A DNA stretch of 64,000 nt from Roseburia sp. 1XD42-34 (GTDB taxonomy: Bacteria; Bacillota; Bacilli; Bacillales; Amphibacillaceae). Every line of letters starts with the position of its first letter. Within the stretch, counting starts at the first letter, position 1. The DNA is taken from positions 79,687 to 143,686 of the forward strand of contig NZ_QWLJ01000003.1 in assembly GCF_009917385.1 (NCBI RefSeq), given 5' to 3'. Both the position numbers and the translations under genes were made by a program. The notes under the pieces are model-generated. The model worked only from the letters and a program-made list of their open reading frames with translations. It had not been told where the DNA came from and did not search any database. This document shows, in pieces, positions 1 to 10,696 of the stretch.

Positions 1-1742
1 TTAAAGCCGATGACAATTGCATTCGATGCTGCAGCCAAGATAACATCGGATTCCGTAATCGCACCTACGCCAGAATGAATAATTTTAATATTCACGCCTT
101 CTACCTCGATTTTCCTTAACGAAGAAGCAAGCGCTTCTGCTGATCCTTGAACATCTGCTTTAATGATAATATTAATTTCTTTCATTTCACCTTGTTTGAT
201 TTGTTCAAACAAGTCATCCAAACTAACCTTCGTCTGTTCACTGCGGCTTTCCAGAATTTTTTTCTGCTGTCTAGCCTCACCAATTTGACGTGCTTTTTTC
301 TCATCTTTAAAGACAAGAAATTGATCTCCAGCCTCTGGTACTTCATTTAGTCCAGTAATCTCCACAGGTGTAGATGGTCCTGCTTCGGTGACTCGCTGAC
401 CGACATCATTCACCATTGCCCGAACACGACCGTGCGTATTTCCAACCACAATAGAATCACCAACATGTAACGTTCCATTTTGAACGAGCAATGTTGCTAC
501 AGATCCTCTTCCTTTATCCAATTGTGCATCAATTACTGTCCCAAATGCATTATTATTCGGATTAGCCTTCAGTTCCTCTACTTCAGAAACAAGGACAATC
601 ATTTCTAATAGTTCATCAATTCCTTCTCCCTTAATTGCAGAGAGGTTCACAAAAATTGTATCTCCGCCCCAATCTTCAGGAACAAGTTCATATTCCGTTA
701 ATTCTTGCATGACGCGGTTTGGATTAGCAGCTTCCTTATCCATTTTATTAACAGCGACAATAATTGGAACTCCAGCTGCTTTTGCATGGTTGATTGCTTC
801 TACTGTTTGTGGCATAACTCCATCATCAGCAGCAACAACTAGAATCGCCACATCCGTTACTTGAGCACCACGAGATCGCATGCTTGTAAATGCAGCGTGC
901 CCTGGAGTATCCAAGAATGTAATTTTCTTGCCATCATTCTCAACTTGATAAGCACCAATATGTTGCGTAATACCACCAGCTTCTCCTGCAGTAACCTTCG
1001 TATGACGGATAGAATCTAATAATGTTGTTTTCCCGTGGTCTACATGCCCCATAATGGTTACAACTGCTGGTCGTTCTACCAGGTCTTCCGGTTTATCCTC
1101 CGAAATATATTTATCTAAGTCCGTATCTTCAAGGATGATTTCTTTTTCAACTTCTACATCAAATTCAGCACAAATTAATTCAATAGAGTCGTCATCTAAA
1201 TCTTGGTTTTTTGTTGCCATTACACCAAGGAACATCAGCTTTTTAATGATTTCTGACGCATCTTTATTTAATTTATCAGCAAGTTCACTAACCGTTAACG
1301 TACCATGATATTTGATTTCCTTAGGTGTTTCTTTTTTCACCGTTTGTTGATTAGTAGGTGCTTTCGTATTGCTCTTGCCTTTTTTCCCTTTTGCTTGCTT
1401 TCCGTGCGCTTTTTGCTGTTGCTTGTTTGGTTTATGCTGAGTGTTTGTTTTATGCTGATTATTTGATTTGTTTTGTTTCATTTTGTTTTGCTGATTATGG
1501 TTCGAATTTGATGGATTCACATGTTGCTTTGGTTTTTTAGTCTTTGTTTGATTAGCATCTCCTGCTTCTTTCTTGTCTTGCTTTTGCGCTTTATATTTTT
1601 TATCAAGCATCGCAATCGTATTTGGAGAGATTGTCGACATGTGATTTGTCACATCGACATCCTTTTCCTTAAGAAATGCAACTACTGCTTTACTTGATAG
1701 ATTATTTTGTTTTGCATATTCATATACACGCATTTTACTCAT
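1..1742 (-). CDS. infB: Translation initiation factor IF-2 (3' end outside window)
   Basis: This is the GTPase that brings initiator tRNA to the 30S subunit and promotes 70S assembly. The first 580 or so residues are present and the C-terminal part runs off the window edge. Visible in order are an N-terminal IF2_N helix ([12 protein letters not shown]), a low-complexity linker rich in Gln, Asn and Lys (about residues 60-130), a second IF2_N module, then the G domain. The G domain has the P-loop GHVDHGKTT, the DTPGHAAF switch II motif and NKMD for guanine recognition. Domain II and part of the C-terminal region follow. The ATG at 1742 has a GGGGGTG ribosome-binding site 6-7 bases upstream. It is the last visible gene of the rimP-nusA-ylxR-ylxQ-infB operon. 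Identification is secure. Confidence 0.98.
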   Translation of the reverse strand, partial: MSKMRVYEYAKQNNLSSKAVVAFLKEKDVDVTNHMSTISPNTIAMLDKKYKAQKQDKKEAGDANQTKTKKPKQHVNPSNSNHNQQNKMKQNKSNNQHKTNTQHKPNKQQQKAHGKQAKGKKGKSNTKAPTNQQTVKKETPKEIKYHGTLTVSELADKLNKDASEIIKKLMFLGVMATKNQDLDDDSIELICAEFDVEVEKEIILEDTDLDKYISEDKPEDLVERPAVVTIMGHVDHGKTTLLDSIRHTKVTAGEAGGITQHIGAYQVENDGKKITFLDTPGHAAFTSMRSRGAQVTDVAILVVAADDGVMPQTVEAINHAKAAGVPIIVAVNKMDKEAANPNRVMQELTEYELVPEDWGGDTIFVNLSAIKGEGIDELLEMIVLVSEVEELKANPNNNAFGTVIDAQLDKGRGSVATLLVQNGTLHVGDSIVVGNTHGRVRAMVNDVGQRVTEAGPSTPVEITGLNEVPEAGDQFLVFKDEKKARQIGEARQQKKILESRSEQTKVSLDDLFEQIKQGEMKEINIIIKADVQGSAEALASSLRKIEVEGVNIKIIHSGVGAITESDVILAAASNAIVIGF

Positions 1743-1758
1743 ACGTTCACCCCCGAAT

Positions 1759-2061
1759 TTATTCCCCGAGTAGCGTCTTAATCTTAGCAGCAAATCCTGC
1801 GTCTAAAATAGCTACTGCTACTCTTTGGGTCTTCCCAATTGCATTTGATAACGTTTCTCGGTCATCTACGATAGCATATGGGATTTTATAGGTTTTACAT
1901 TTATCGGTTAGTTTCTTTTTCGTTTGTGGACCAATATCCCTTGCCAGCAAGATTAATACAGCACGTCTTGCTCTGATATCTTTAAGTATGGCATCTTCAC
2001 CAAGCGAACATTTTCCAGCTCGAAAAGCAAGGCCAACAAGGTTAAGATAACTATTTTTCAT
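1759..2061 (-). CDS. ylxQ: YlxQ, L7Ae-family K-turn RNA-binding protein
   Basis: A small protein of about 100 residues of the L7Ae/L30e/Gadd45 fold, homologous to B. subtilis YlxQ. That family binds kink-turn RNA, but its physiological target is not settled. The sequence begins [18 protein letters not shown] and has the alternating hydrophobic pattern with [12 protein letters not shown] and IVDDRETL typical of the fold. A TTG at 2076 would add five residues, but the ATG at 2061 resembles family members better. It overlaps the end of ylxR by about 11 bases, so the two are probably translationally coupled, and infB follows 16 bases later. Confidence 0.9.
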   Translation of the reverse strand: MKNSYLNLVGLAFRAGKCSLGEDAILKDIRARRAVLILLARDIGPQTKKKLTDKCKTYKIPYAIVDDRETLSNAIGKTQRVAVAILDAGFAAKIKTLLGE

Positions 2062-2332
2062 TTGTTGTACCTGCAACTAACTCTCTTAATTCATTAAAAA
2101 CTGCTGCGTCAACGGTCGCATTTAAATGCTTGTTTAACGCGTTAGTTTTTTCCGCTTGATCAATAACAGTAATATCCTTACAAAGATAAGCTCCCCTACC
2201 ATTCTTCTTGCCGGTTGGGTCTACAAAAACTTCTCCCTCTTTATTACGGACTACACGAATTAATTCCTGCTTTGGCATCATTTCGTTTGTTACAACGCAT
2301 CTGCGAGTAGGCACTTTACGTTTTTTTACCAT
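2051..2332 (-). CDS. rnpM: YlxR / RnpM, RNase P modulator
   Basis: A 93-residue DUF448 protein. The diagnostic N-terminal block is KVPTRRCVVTNEM, followed by LIRVVRNKEG, a Gly-Arg-Gly-Ala-Tyr-Leu-Cys motif (NGRGAYLCKD) and a basic surface expected to bind RNA. The B. subtilis homologue was recently characterised as an RNase P modulator; older annotation calls it YlxR. The ATG at 2332 has a strong AAGGAGGGG ribosome-binding site. It sits 14 bases after nusA and overlaps ylxQ, matching the conserved nusA-ylxR-ylxQ-infB order. Confidence 0.93.
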   Translation of the reverse strand: MVKKRKVPTRRCVVTNEMMPKQELIRVVRNKEGEVFVDPTGKKNGRGAYLCKDITVIDQAEKTNALNKHLNATVDAAVFNELRELVAGTTNEK

Positions 2333-2346
2333 GCCTGATCCCCTCC

Positions 2347-3444
2347 TTATTCAAACAAACTTTCTTCATTGTCAGAATAGGCCTCATCATCTTCGTCCAA
2401 TAACCCTTCTTCTCTTGCTTCTGTTTCACTTTTTATATCAATTTTCCAACCAGTTAATTTCGCTGCAAGCCTTGCATTTTGACCTCGTTTACCAATTGCC
2501 AATGATAATTGATAATCCGGTACAATAACGGTCGTTGCCTTCTCTTCTTCATTTACAAGTACAGATATTACCTTCGAAGGGCTTAAAGCATTCGAAACAT
2601 AAACAGTAGGATCATCAGACCATTGTACAACATCAATTTTTTCACCTTTAAGCTCATTCACAATCGCTTGTACTCTTTGGCCCTTCTGACCGACGCAAGA
2701 CCCTACAGGATCAATGTCAGGGTCAGGTGCATATACGGAAACTTTAGAGCGATCGCCGGCTTCTCTAGCTACAGATTTAATCTCAACGATCCCATCATAT
2801 ATCTCCGGTACTTCCATTTCAAATAACCGTTTCAGTAACCCGGGATGGGATCTAGAAATATATATTTGCGGTCCCTTACTTGTATTTTCCACTTTCGTAA
2901 CATACACTTTAATCCGATCATGCACATTGTATTCTTCTGTAGGCATTTGTTCGGCTTCAGCGAGTTTTGCTTCTATTTTACCAAGATGTACATAGACGTA
3001 CCGTGCATCCTTTCGTTGAATAATCCCTGTCATTACGTCATCCTCTCGATCGGAGTATTCCGAAAAGATAACGCCGCGTTCTGCTTCTCTAACCCTTTGT
3101 GTCACCACTTGTTTTGCAGCTTGAGCAGCGATACGGCCAAAATCTTTTGGTGTTACTTCCACTTCAACCACATCATCAATTTCATAATTAGGATTGATTT
3201 CTTTTGCTTCTTGTATCGAAATTTCTTGTTGATGATCTTCTACTTCTTCTACAACATTTTTTCGAGAAAAGACAGCCATCTTTCCCGTTTCCTCATTAAG
3301 TTCAACACGAACATTTGTGGCTGATTTGAAATTCTTTTTGTATGCTGAAATTAAAGCAGCTTCCAGAGCTTCCAATAAAATTTCCTTATCAATACCTTTT
3401 TCCCTCGCTAAATAATCAATTGCATCGAACAATTGCGTGCTCAC
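2347..3444 (-). CDS. nusA: Transcription termination/antitermination factor NusA
   Basis: NusA binds RNA polymerase and nascent RNA, and modulates pausing, intrinsic termination and antitermination. The 365-residue length is usual for Bacillaceae, which lack the C-terminal acidic repeats of E. coli NusA. In order there is an N-terminal RNAP-binding domain, an S1 domain near residues 135-200 (GIIQRKDARYVYVHLGKIEA), and two KH domains. KH1 contains DPVGSCVGQKGQRVQAI and KH2 contains LAIGKRGQNARLAAKLTGW. The acidic C-terminal tail ends SDNEESLFE. The start is GTG at 3444, preceded by GGGGGAG. It lies 15 bases downstream of rimP in the same operon. Confidence 0.98.
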   Translation of the reverse strand: MSTQLFDAIDYLAREKGIDKEILLEALEAALISAYKKNFKSATNVRVELNEETGKMAVFSRKNVVEEVEDHQQEISIQEAKEINPNYEIDDVVEVEVTPKDFGRIAAQAAKQVVTQRVREAERGVIFSEYSDREDDVMTGIIQRKDARYVYVHLGKIEAKLAEAEQMPTEEYNVHDRIKVYVTKVENTSKGPQIYISRSHPGLLKRLFEMEVPEIYDGIVEIKSVAREAGDRSKVSVYAPDPDIDPVGSCVGQKGQRVQAIVNELKGEKIDVVQWSDDPTVYVSNALSPSKVISVLVNEEEKATTVIVPDYQLSLAIGKRGQNARLAAKLTGWKIDIKSETEAREEGLLDEDDEAYSDNEESLFE

Positions 3445-3459
3445 TTTTTTTCTCCCCCT

Positions 3460-3933
3460 TTAAAACGTTACAGCCAATCTCGCTTTGGCTACTTTGTCAA
3501 ATGGAATCTCTACCGTTTGATTACGGGTTTTAACTTTATATGATATAGTTAACACCTCATTCGTAAAATCAATTAGCTTTCCTTCATATACTTTTTCACC
3601 ATGAATTGGCTCATATAGTTTAACGTATACTTGCTTATTGATATTCTCAACAAAATCTTGCTTCTTCTTTAAAGGACGCTCTGCACCTGGTGAAGATACT
3701 TCTAAAAAATAGGCATCTGAAATGGGGTCTCTCCGGTCCAATTGTTCACTCAATTCTTCTGATACCTCTCCACATTCGGTAATATCAACGCCGCCTTCTT
3801 TATCGATATACACACGTAGGAACCAATTTTTCCCTTCTTTCACATATTCCACATCAACTAATTCAAGGTTTTTTTGTTCCAGGATAGGGAGAACTAATTC
3901 TTCCGTTGTTTGTATTACTTTTGAACTCAACAC
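3460..3933 (-). CDS. rimP: Ribosome maturation factor RimP
   Basis: RimP assists assembly and maturation of the 30S ribosomal subunit. The 157-residue protein has the N-terminal alpha/beta domain ([22 protein letters not shown], abbreviated here as family core around residues 20-42), the [15 protein letters not shown] motif and an SH3-like C-terminal domain. The start is GTG at 3933 with AAAAGGAGGATAC upstream; a TTG immediately follows and could also serve. It is the first gene of the nusA-infB operon, as in B. subtilis, where it is named ylxS. Confidence 0.95.
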   Translation of the reverse strand: MLSSKVIQTTEELVLPILEQKNLELVDVEYVKEGKNWFLRVYIDKEGGVDITECGEVSEELSEQLDRRDPISDAYFLEVSSPGAERPLKKKQDFVENINKQVYVKLYEPIHGEKVYEGKLIDFTNEVLTISYKVKTRNQTVEIPFDKVAKARLAVTF

Positions 3934-4286
3934 GTATCCTCCTTTTACTTATACTTTTTTTACTCCATGGAAGGTTTGTTTAAGACGCCCGGTTCATATG
4001 CTGCATAGCCACTAATTAAAACAAGATGACTAATTTACCTATAATGCTCTTCAAAATTGATTCGTTCATCTTTACATTCACAACATTTCTACCTTTGATC
4101 AGCAATAACCTGTCTGCCTTCCTTTTAAACACGCATTATTAGTATAAACCAATTTCTGTAATTTCATTTACCAGTAGCTAAACCACTCGAAAACTCCACA
4201 GTTAAAAAAGTTAGCCACGGCCTTTACGACCGATACTTATCGTAAAGGAGCAGTGAAAATCTTTAGCCCACTGAGAAACATAGTAT

Positions 4287-4420
4287 TCATAAAGTGAATC
4301 TTCCATCAGTTGGGGTTTTCATTCATCCTCCACTGATTTTATTACCTTAATAGTATGACCTAAAGGCCGCTTACAAAATAGGGGGCATTTAAGCGCTGCT
4401 ATCTTCCACAGATACTTTCT
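4287..4420. repeat. Dispersed intergenic repeat, copy 1
   Basis: About 130 bases that align by eye with 57710-57840. Shared blocks include ATAAAGTGAA, a GGTTTTC-TTC block, TGATT near the middle, the identical 16-mer GTATGACCTAAAGGCC, and a GGGCA-TTA block followed by TATCT-CCAC. Both copies lie between genes and on the same strand. No protein is encoded. I cannot name the family. Confidence 0.6.
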
Positions 4421-4574
4421 CCTGAATATACGGATAAAATATTACCGCAACTGCAATCCAGCTTTTTAGAAGAGACTTTGTTCTTTTGCCGCATACAAAA
4501 CGAGCCAACTTCAATACAAAACCCCTGCCTAAAGGTGTGGCAAGGGAGTTGTGGGAACAAGTTGAAGTATGAAG

Positions 4575-4600
4575 AAAGAGTGGGTAAATACCCACTCTTT
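4575..4600 (-). terminator. Terminator after polC
   Basis: A 10-bp perfect inverted repeat, AAAGAGTGGG/CCCACTCTTT with a 6-base loop, about 60 bases downstream of the polC stop. On the minus strand it is followed by a pyrimidine-rich TCTTC. It is nearly symmetrical, so it could also stop plus-strand transcripts. Confidence 0.7.
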
Positions 4601-4660
4601 TAAACGTTCGTATCGTTACTTACCAAAAATAGTATATCATATGGTAATGGACCTTGCAAG

Positions 4661-7600
4661 CTAGAATAAGGAAAGCTGATTTTGTTCAGCCATCCCTGCC
4701 AAACATCCGTGATTATCTAAGTATTCTAAGACAGTTTTGGAAATTTTGCTTCTCTCCCGCAGGTCTTCTTTAGATAGGAATTCTCCTTCTTCTCTAGCTT
4801 TCACAATGTTGAGTGCGGCATTTGTTCCTAAGCCATCGACCGCATTAAACGGTGGAATTAAAGCATCGCCTTCAACAATAAATTCTGTCGCACTAGAACG
4901 ATAGAGATCTACCTTCTTAAAAGAAAAACCTCGTTCACACATTTCTAAAGACAGTTCTAAAACGGTCAGTAAATTTTTTTCTTTCGGAGAGGCATCGTTT
5001 CCTTTAGCGGTAATCATATCAATCCGTTTACGAATAGCATTGGATCCTTTAATCATCGTGTCGAGCTCAAAGTCATCTGCTCGAACAGTAAAATAAGCAG
5101 CATAAAAGAAAATCGGATGATGCACTTTGAAATAAGCAATTCGAACAGCCATCAATACATAAGCAGCGGCATGCGCTTTTGGGAACATATACTTAATCTT
5201 TTTACAAGACTCGATATACCAATTTGGAACATCATGCTTTTTCATTTCTGTAATCCACTCGTCCTTTAGCCCTTTCCCTTTACGGACAAACTCCATAATT
5301 TGGAAGGCTAAAGAGGTATCGAGACCCTTATGCATGAGATAAACCATAATATCGTCGCGACAGCCGATGACGTCTGGGAGCTTACATATACCATCATTAA
5401 TTAGCTCTTGCGCATTACCTAGCCACACATCGGTACCATGTGACAAACCAGAAATGATGACAAGCTCTGCGAATGTATTCGGTTTTGTGTCTTCAAGCAT
5501 TTGCCGAACAAACTTCGTTCCAAATTCTGGTACACCAAGCGTTCCCGTTTTACAATTGATTTGTTCTGCCTTCACCCCTAAGGCTTCAGGTCCCGAAAAG
5601 ATCGTCATCACATCCGGATCGTCAGTAGGAATTGTTTTCGGATCAATTCCACTTAAATCTTGCAACATACGAATAACAGTTGGATCATCGTGTCCAAGTA
5701 TATCCAATTTCAATAAATTATCATGAATAGAATGGAAATCAAAATGCGTCGTTCTCCATTCACTGTTTCTGTCATCTGCCGGATATTGAATAGGCGTAAA
5801 ATCAAATATTTCTTTATCGTCAGGAACAACAATTATTCCTCCAGGATGCTGACCTGTCGTTCGTTTCACTCCTGTACATCCTTTTACGAGTCGATCCACT
5901 TCTGCGTTTTTATAGACAAGCTGTTTATCTGATGCATACCCTTTGACGTAACCATATGCTGTTTTTTCTGCAATCGTTCCAATTGTTCCAGCACGGTAAA
6001 CATTGTCAATCCCGAACAGTTCCTTCGTATAATTGTGAGCGCGGGGCTGATAAGAGCCAGAAAAGTTCAAATCAATATCAGGAACTTTGTCACCTTTAAA
6101 GCCTAAAAATGTTTCGAACGGAATATCTTGTCCATCTTTCGTTAATGGAGTTCCGCATGTTGGACAATTCTTATCCGGCAGGTCAAATCCACTTCCTACC
6201 GAACCATCCGTAATAAATTCATTGTAATGACAGGACGGACAAACATAATGTGGTGGCAATGGATTTACTTCAGTTATTTCTGTCATTGTCGCCACAAAAG
6301 ACGATCCGACTGATCCCCTGGAACCTACCAAATAACCATCATTGAGAGATTTTTTCACTAGTTTTTGGGAGATGAGATAAATAACACTAAATCCATGACC
6401 AATAATACTTTTCAGTTCTTTTTCTAATCGTTCCGTAACGATTTCGGGAATCGGCTCGCCGTAAATTTTCTTTGCTCTTGTATAGCAAAGATCACGTATT
6501 TCCTGATCTGCACCTTCAATTGTCGGCGTAAACAGCCCGTCCTTTACTGGTGCTATTTCTTCAATTTCATCAGCAACAGCTTGGGTATTTGTAATAACAA
6601 TTTCAGTTGCCTTTTTTTCCCCTAAAAAGTAAAAGGCCTCTAGCATTTCATTGGTCGTACGAAATGGTGTTTGGGGCAATGTCACTCGGTTTAACGGATT
6701 TCCAGCTTGGGAAGCGATAAGAATTTGTCTATAAATCTGATCCTGTTCATCTAGATAATGAACATTTCCCGTAGCAACTACTTTTTTATCCATACGCTCA
6801 CCTAACTGGACAAGCTTTTTAATAATATCTAATAGCTGCGCCTCATTCTGCACTAAATCTTTTTCTATTAAATGAGCATAATTGGCAGGCGGCTGCACTT
6901 CAATATAATCATAGAATCGGGCAACAGATTCTGCTTCTTCTGCTGATTTTTGCATCATTGTCTCAAACACTTCGCCCTGATCACAGGCGGATCCGACGAG
7001 AATGCCTTTACGATATTTCTGTAATACGGATCGAGGCAAGCGAGGGACCCGGTAAAAATAATCGATATGGGCATGAGAAACGAGCTTATACAGATTTTTT
7101 AACCCTTCTTCTGTTTGTGCGATTAATGTACAGTGAAAAGGTCGTGAACGTTGATACGCATTACCTTCGCCCATGTGATTGTTCAGTTGGTTATGATTGG
7201 TAATCTCTTTTTCGAGCAACGCTTGAACAAGCTTCCATAATAAATAGCCTGTTGCCTCCGCATCATAAATTGCCCTGTGATGCTGTGTTAATTCAATATC
7301 CAGATGCTTACATAGCGTATTCAAGCGATGATTCTTCAAATGCGGAAATAGGAATCTGGCTAACTCCAACGTATCAATGACCGCATTTGCTGCTTTATCA
7401 AAACCTAGTTTTTTAAAACCTTGATTTAAAAATCCCATATCAAAACTTGCATTATGGGCTACTAAAATATCATCTGCCATCCAATTACGAAAGTCGGTTA
7501 AGACCTCTTCTACTTCTGGTGCGTTTTGTACCATTTCATCGGTGATCCCGGTAAGATCTGTTGTTGTCTGTGATAAAGGATGGTGCGGGTTTGCAAAAGA

Positions 7601-8947
7601 CTCGAATCGATCAACAATTTCACCTTGATGGATTTTAACCGCAGCCAATTCGATAATCGTATCGTAAACGGCCGATAACCCAGTCGTTTCTACGTCAAAT
7701 ACAACATATGTACCAGTAGCTAAATCTACATCTTTGTCATTATAAGCGATAGGCACTCCATCATCGACTAAATTTGCTTCTACACCGTACAGCACTTTTA
7801 TATTGTGCTTTTTCCCTGCATTATAAGCTTCTGGGAATCCTTGAACCCCTGCATGATCCGTAATTGCTATCGCTTTATGTCCCCATTTGGCAGCTTGGGC
7901 AATTAATTTTGCTGGTGAAACGACAGCATCCATTTGACTCATCGTGGTATGTGCATGCAATTCGACCCTTTTCTCTTCATCTGGAGCTTCGTCTTTTCGA
8001 GGTTCTACTTTAATCTCATGAATATCATTAGCCATCATTGCTAGTTCATTTGTATACATATCTGTTTGAATGCTGCCTCGAGCTTTGATCCACATGCCCT
8101 CTTTCACAACGTTAAATTTCTCTGCGTCCTCTTCCCCTTTGGAGAACATTTTAATTTGCAGCGAGTCGGTGTAATCTGTTGCCTTTATAATAAGCAAGCT
8201 GCGGCCCGAGCGTAGTTTGCGAATATCAACAGCGAAAATATAACCTTGAACCGTTACTCTGCGTTCTTCTTCTAATATTTCTTCCATCTGAACAGGTTCA
8301 TCTTGAATTTTATAGCCAAGCATCAATGGTTTATTTTCTGGTTGCAGCTTTGCTTGATCTCGTTTAGTTATTTCTTGTACCGTACGCTGCACCAATTGCT
8401 GATCTTCAGCAGCTTTCTGTTCTTTAAATTGCTGGATAGCTTCTAATTCTGTTTTGACTTCAATATGCAAGTGAAAGTTAGGCAAGCCTGATTTGGAGCA
8501 AAAAGCTTTGAATGGCTCTTCCAGTCGCTTTTTAACAGCTTTCCCTTCTGCCACATTTCTTGTAGTTAACATAATATTATTACCGTTAACTCTAGGCGTT
8601 TGCGATTGGATCATATCTTTGTACGCTGGTGATAACTGGGTAAAAGATTGAATAAAATGGTGCCAATAATTTAGCGTTGTCTGCTCATCACATGACCTAT
8701 TTGCTGTTTCAATCGTCAATTCCACATTGGCAATTTGTTCAAAGCTTGTTTGTAGCTGATGTTTAAATAGCTGATAAACTTCACATGGTAATACTTGGCT
8801 GGTACAAATATGAAAATGCCATGTCTTTGTTTGCTTAAATATTTCCAACTTATTTAAGTAACTATCCGCAAAATAGACTAAATGGTCATCTGAAATTTGC
8901 ACTTGCTTTAACAGTACATCCATTTTTTCCTTTTTTGAAATATCCAT
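4661..8947 (-). CDS. polC: DNA polymerase III alpha subunit, PolC type
   Basis: The main replicative DNA polymerase of low-GC Gram-positives, with built-in 3'-5' proofreading. The 1428 residues match the family length. In order there are an N-terminal tau-binding region, an OB fold (about 230-310), and a PHP domain beginning [13 protein letters not shown] near residue 330. The DnaQ-like exonuclease is inserted at about 413-580 ([13 protein letters not shown], later HNASFDMGF and [11 protein letters not shown]). The rest of PHP follows, then a zinc finger (CPSCH...CPTCG near 895-930) and the polymerase palm with [12 protein letters not shown] near 957. The AGGAGG ribosome-binding site precedes the ATG at 8947. 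In B. subtilis proS lies just upstream; here rseP does. Confidence 0.99.
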   Translation of the reverse strand: MDISKKEKMDVLLKQVQISDDHLVYFADSYLNKLEIFKQTKTWHFHICTSQVLPCEVYQLFKHQLQTSFEQIANVELTIETANRSCDEQTTLNYWHHFIQSFTQLSPAYKDMIQSQTPRVNGNNIMLTTRNVAEGKAVKKRLEEPFKAFCSKSGLPNFHLHIEVKTELEAIQQFKEQKAAEDQQLVQRTVQEITKRDQAKLQPENKPLMLGYKIQDEPVQMEEILEEERRVTVQGYIFAVDIRKLRSGRSLLIIKATDYTDSLQIKMFSKGEEDAEKFNVVKEGMWIKARGSIQTDMYTNELAMMANDIHEIKVEPRKDEAPDEEKRVELHAHTTMSQMDAVVSPAKLIAQAAKWGHKAIAITDHAGVQGFPEAYNAGKKHNIKVLYGVEANLVDDGVPIAYNDKDVDLATGTYVVFDVETTGLSAVYDTIIELAAVKIHQGEIVDRFESFANPHHPLSQTTTDLTGITDEMVQNAPEVEEVLTDFRNWMADDILVAHNASFDMGFLNQGFKKLGFDKAANAVIDTLELARFLFPHLKNHRLNTLCKHLDIELTQHHRAIYDAEATGYLLWKLVQALLEKEITNHNQLNNHMGEGNAYQRSRPFHCTLIAQTEEGLKNLYKLVSHAHIDYFYRVPRLPRSVLQKYRKGILVGSACDQGEVFETMMQKSAEEAESVARFYDYIEVQPPANYAHLIEKDLVQNEAQLLDIIKKLVQLGERMDKKVVATGNVHYLDEQDQIYRQILIASQAGNPLNRVTLPQTPFRTTNEMLEAFYFLGEKKATEIVITNTQAVADEIEEIAPVKDGLFTPTIEGADQEIRDLCYTRAKKIYGEPIPEIVTERLEKELKSIIGHGFSVIYLISQKLVKKSLNDGYLVGSRGSVGSSFVATMTEITEVNPLPPHYVCPSCHYNEFITDGSVGSGFDLPDKNCPTCGTPLTKDGQDIPFETFLGFKGDKVPDIDLNFSGSYQPRAHNYTKELFGIDNVYRAGTIGTIAEKTAYGYVKGYASDKQLVYKNAEVDRLVKGCTGVKRTTGQHPGGIIVVPDDKEIFDFTPIQYPADDRNSEWRTTHFDFHSIHDNLLKLDILGHDDPTVIRMLQDLSGIDPKTIPTDDPDVMTIFSGPEALGVKAEQINCKTGTLGVPEFGTKFVRQMLEDTKPNTFAELVIISGLSHGTDVWLGNAQELINDGICKLPDVIGCRDDIMVYLMHKGLDTSLAFQIMEFVRKGKGLKDEWITEMKKHDVPNWYIESCKKIKYMFPKAHAAAYVLMAVRIAYFKVHHPIFFYAAYFTVRADDFELDTMIKGSNAIRKRIDMITAKGNDASPKEKNLLTVLELSLEMCERGFSFKKVDLYRSSATEFIVEGDALIPPFNAVDGLGTNAALNIVKAREEGEFLSKEDLRERSKISKTVLEYLDNHGCLAGMAEQNQLSLF

Positions 8948-8984
8948 TTGTATCCTCCTGTACCGTCATTAAATAAAAAGCTGT

Positions 8985-9019
8985 AAAACCCCTGCCGCAC
9001 ACTCTGACAAGGGTTTTAT
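8985..9019 (-). terminator. Terminator between rseP and polC
   Basis: Inverted repeat with arms TAAAACCC(C)T and AAGGGTTTTA. On the minus strand the stem is followed by CAGCTTTTTATTT. It separates rseP from polC, so polC is probably transcribed largely from its own promoter or by readthrough. Confidence 0.75.
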
Positions 9020-9040
9020 TCTTTGTATTACTGTTCTTTA

Positions 9041-10315
9041 TTAAAGGAATAGACGTTGAATATCGTTCCAAGTAACAATAATCATAAGCAACATCAAAAG
9101 TGCAAAGCCGACAAAATGAAACAGGCCTTCTTTTTCAGGTGCAATTGGCTTTCCACGTATAGCCTCTATTCCCACAAACAATAATCTACCGCCATCTAAA
9201 GCTGGTAAAGGAACGAGATTGACGATCCCTAAGTTAATACTTAACATTGCCGTCCAGAGCAAGAAGTTCGTAAAACCGGTTTGAACAATTTGATCTGTTG
9301 CATCATAGATACCAACTGGACCAGATAATGTATCGATCGATAATTGTCCGGAAATTAGCATACCTAAGTTAGTCAAAATAAGTTTCGTTGTTTCGAACGT
9401 TTTTGAAAAACCGTACGTCACAGTACCAAGAATTGATTTTTCATATGCCGGATAGACTCCTATTTGACCAAAAGACTCTTGTCCTTCAACACCTTCTACT
9501 TCTTTTGGTATGATCGTTAATGTAACCTCATCTCCATCACGAAGAACTTTTGCATCAAGCTCTTCATTTGGATGTTCTCGTATGATAGTAGTAAACTCTT
9601 CCCAAGTCGATATTGGCTCTCCTTCTAATTGCACCACTTCATCGCCGTTCTGCATACCAGCTTCTGCAGCAGGAGATTCGGCTGCAATCTCACCCATCCT
9701 CGCTTCCTCAACTGGGGTTCCTTGGACTAGTCCTATGATAATAAAAATAACGATCGCTAAGATAAAATTCATCATCGGGCCGGCGAATAATTGCATTGCT
9801 CGCTGTCCCACAGTTTTTGAAGCGAACTGCCTATCATATGGGGCAATTTGTGTTTCTTGTTCATCTATGACAAAAAAAGCTTTCGGGTCTACTTCAAAAA
9901 TCAGTTTTTCCTCTTCGTCACCAACTTCATATCCCTTAATTTGTAACGCATGGTCCAAGTCTGCTTCTTCAATTTCAATGATACGAGCATGTGGGTGCTT
10001 TGATTTGTGATTAACGATAATTTTATTTACTTTTCCTAATTCATTAAATTCGAGTCCGACATGATGTCCAGGTTTTAAATCAATAATTTCTGGGTCATTT
10101 CCTGCAACTCGTACATACCCACCGATCGGAAGGAGCCGAATGGTATAAGCGGTTTCGTTCCGAGTGAAGGTAAACACTTTTGGACCAAAACCAATCGCAA
10201 ATTCGCGAGCCAGCATACCAGCTCGTTTGGCAAATATTAGATGTCCCCATTCATGAATGAATACAAGGAGACCAAACATGAAAATAAACGCAATTACTGT
10301 ATTCAAATAAAGCAC
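9041..10315 (-). CDS. rseP: Site-2 intramembrane zinc metalloprotease RseP/RasP
   Basis: A membrane protease of the S2P family. The B. subtilis homologue RasP cleaves anti-sigma factors RsiW and RsiV and the cell-division protein FtsL. The HEXXH zinc motif is HEWGH (residues 21-25) in the first membrane segment. A PDZ domain covers roughly residues 190-300 (PAAEAGMQNGDEVVQLEG), and the third zinc ligand region is NLVPLPALDGGRL near residue 370. The 424 residues fit the family. GTG at 10315 lies almost on top of the AAGGAAGG ribosome-binding site, so TTG at 10306 is a plausible alternative start. The B. subtilis neighbours dxr (upstream) and proS (downstream) are both missing here. Confidence 0.97.
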   Translation of the reverse strand: MLYLNTVIAFIFMFGLLVFIHEWGHLIFAKRAGMLAREFAIGFGPKVFTFTRNETAYTIRLLPIGGYVRVAGNDPEIIDLKPGHHVGLEFNELGKVNKIIVNHKSKHPHARIIEIEEADLDHALQIKGYEVGDEEEKLIFEVDPKAFFVIDEQETQIAPYDRQFASKTVGQRAMQLFAGPMMNFILAIVIFIIIGLVQGTPVEEARMGEIAAESPAAEAGMQNGDEVVQLEGEPISTWEEFTTIIREHPNEELDAKVLRDGDEVTLTIIPKEVEGVEGQESFGQIGVYPAYEKSILGTVTYGFSKTFETTKLILTNLGMLISGQLSIDTLSGPVGIYDATDQIVQTGFTNFLLWTAMLSINLGIVNLVPLPALDGGRLLFVGIEAIRGKPIAPEKEGLFHFVGFALLMLLMIIVTWNDIQRLFL

Positions 10316-10696
10316 CTTCCTTTAAGAAGTATAGGATGACCTTACACCTGTTTAATGCGTAATAATTCTAGCTCATTACTACTATTTAAATCCATTCTAC
10401 TAAAGGTAAGCTTTTTTCTCTACTTTGTATAGAAAGTTACTTTTCTTTCTACCTTATCCCGGCATACAAGGTGCCGTAAAACTCCCATTAAAAGCTCACG
10501 AACTCATACTACAACAAGTCCTAAATGGGTACGGTGCCTCAATGCATTGTTTCGTACGCGACCTTTAGCCCTTATCCTCTTACAATACCAACAATATTTG
10601 GGTGGGTAAATATAATCCCATCCATTACTAAAAAACATAGCCATATCATTCTCATTTCACATTCAAATGGATGCAGATGGCTTATTCGCTTATCAA
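10316..10696. other. Non-coding gap at the expected dxr position
   Basis: In B. subtilis dxr lies between cdsA and rasP. Here the 381 bases hold no open frame resembling DXP reductoisomerase and no recognisable fragment of it. A plus-strand frame that runs from 10525 into cdsA looks like a shadow. The stretch around 10460-10540 has repeat-like character, with GGTGCC twice and CCCATT/AATGGG arms. It presumably also contains the rseP promoter, which I cannot place. Confidence 0.6.

Larger units (their letters stand above)
3934..4660. other. Non-coding gap between polC and rimP
   Basis: About 730 bases hold no gene I can support. It must contain the rimP operon promoter. A TATACT hexamer on the minus strand (4141-4146) is a possible -10 box, but I find no good -35 box. 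A 9-bp inverted repeat CCTTTACGA/TCGTAAAGG lies at 4221-4248. A dispersed repeat occupies about 4287-4420, and the polC terminator is at 4575-4600. A 68-codon open frame on the minus strand (4389-4595) overlaps the repeat and terminator and looks spurious. Confidence 0.7.

Noticed and set aside
2845..3324. A plus-strand 159-codon frame inside nusA
   Set aside because: It is antisense to the highly conserved S1 and N-terminal parts of NusA.
4389..4595. A 68-codon minus-strand frame between polC and rimP
   Set aside because: It overlaps the dispersed repeat and the polC terminator, has no family resemblance and no convincing ribosome-binding site.
8886..9071. A minus-strand frame bridging polC and rseP
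   Set aside because: It passes through the rseP terminator and overlaps the polC start. polC and rseP have clear, separate starts and stops.
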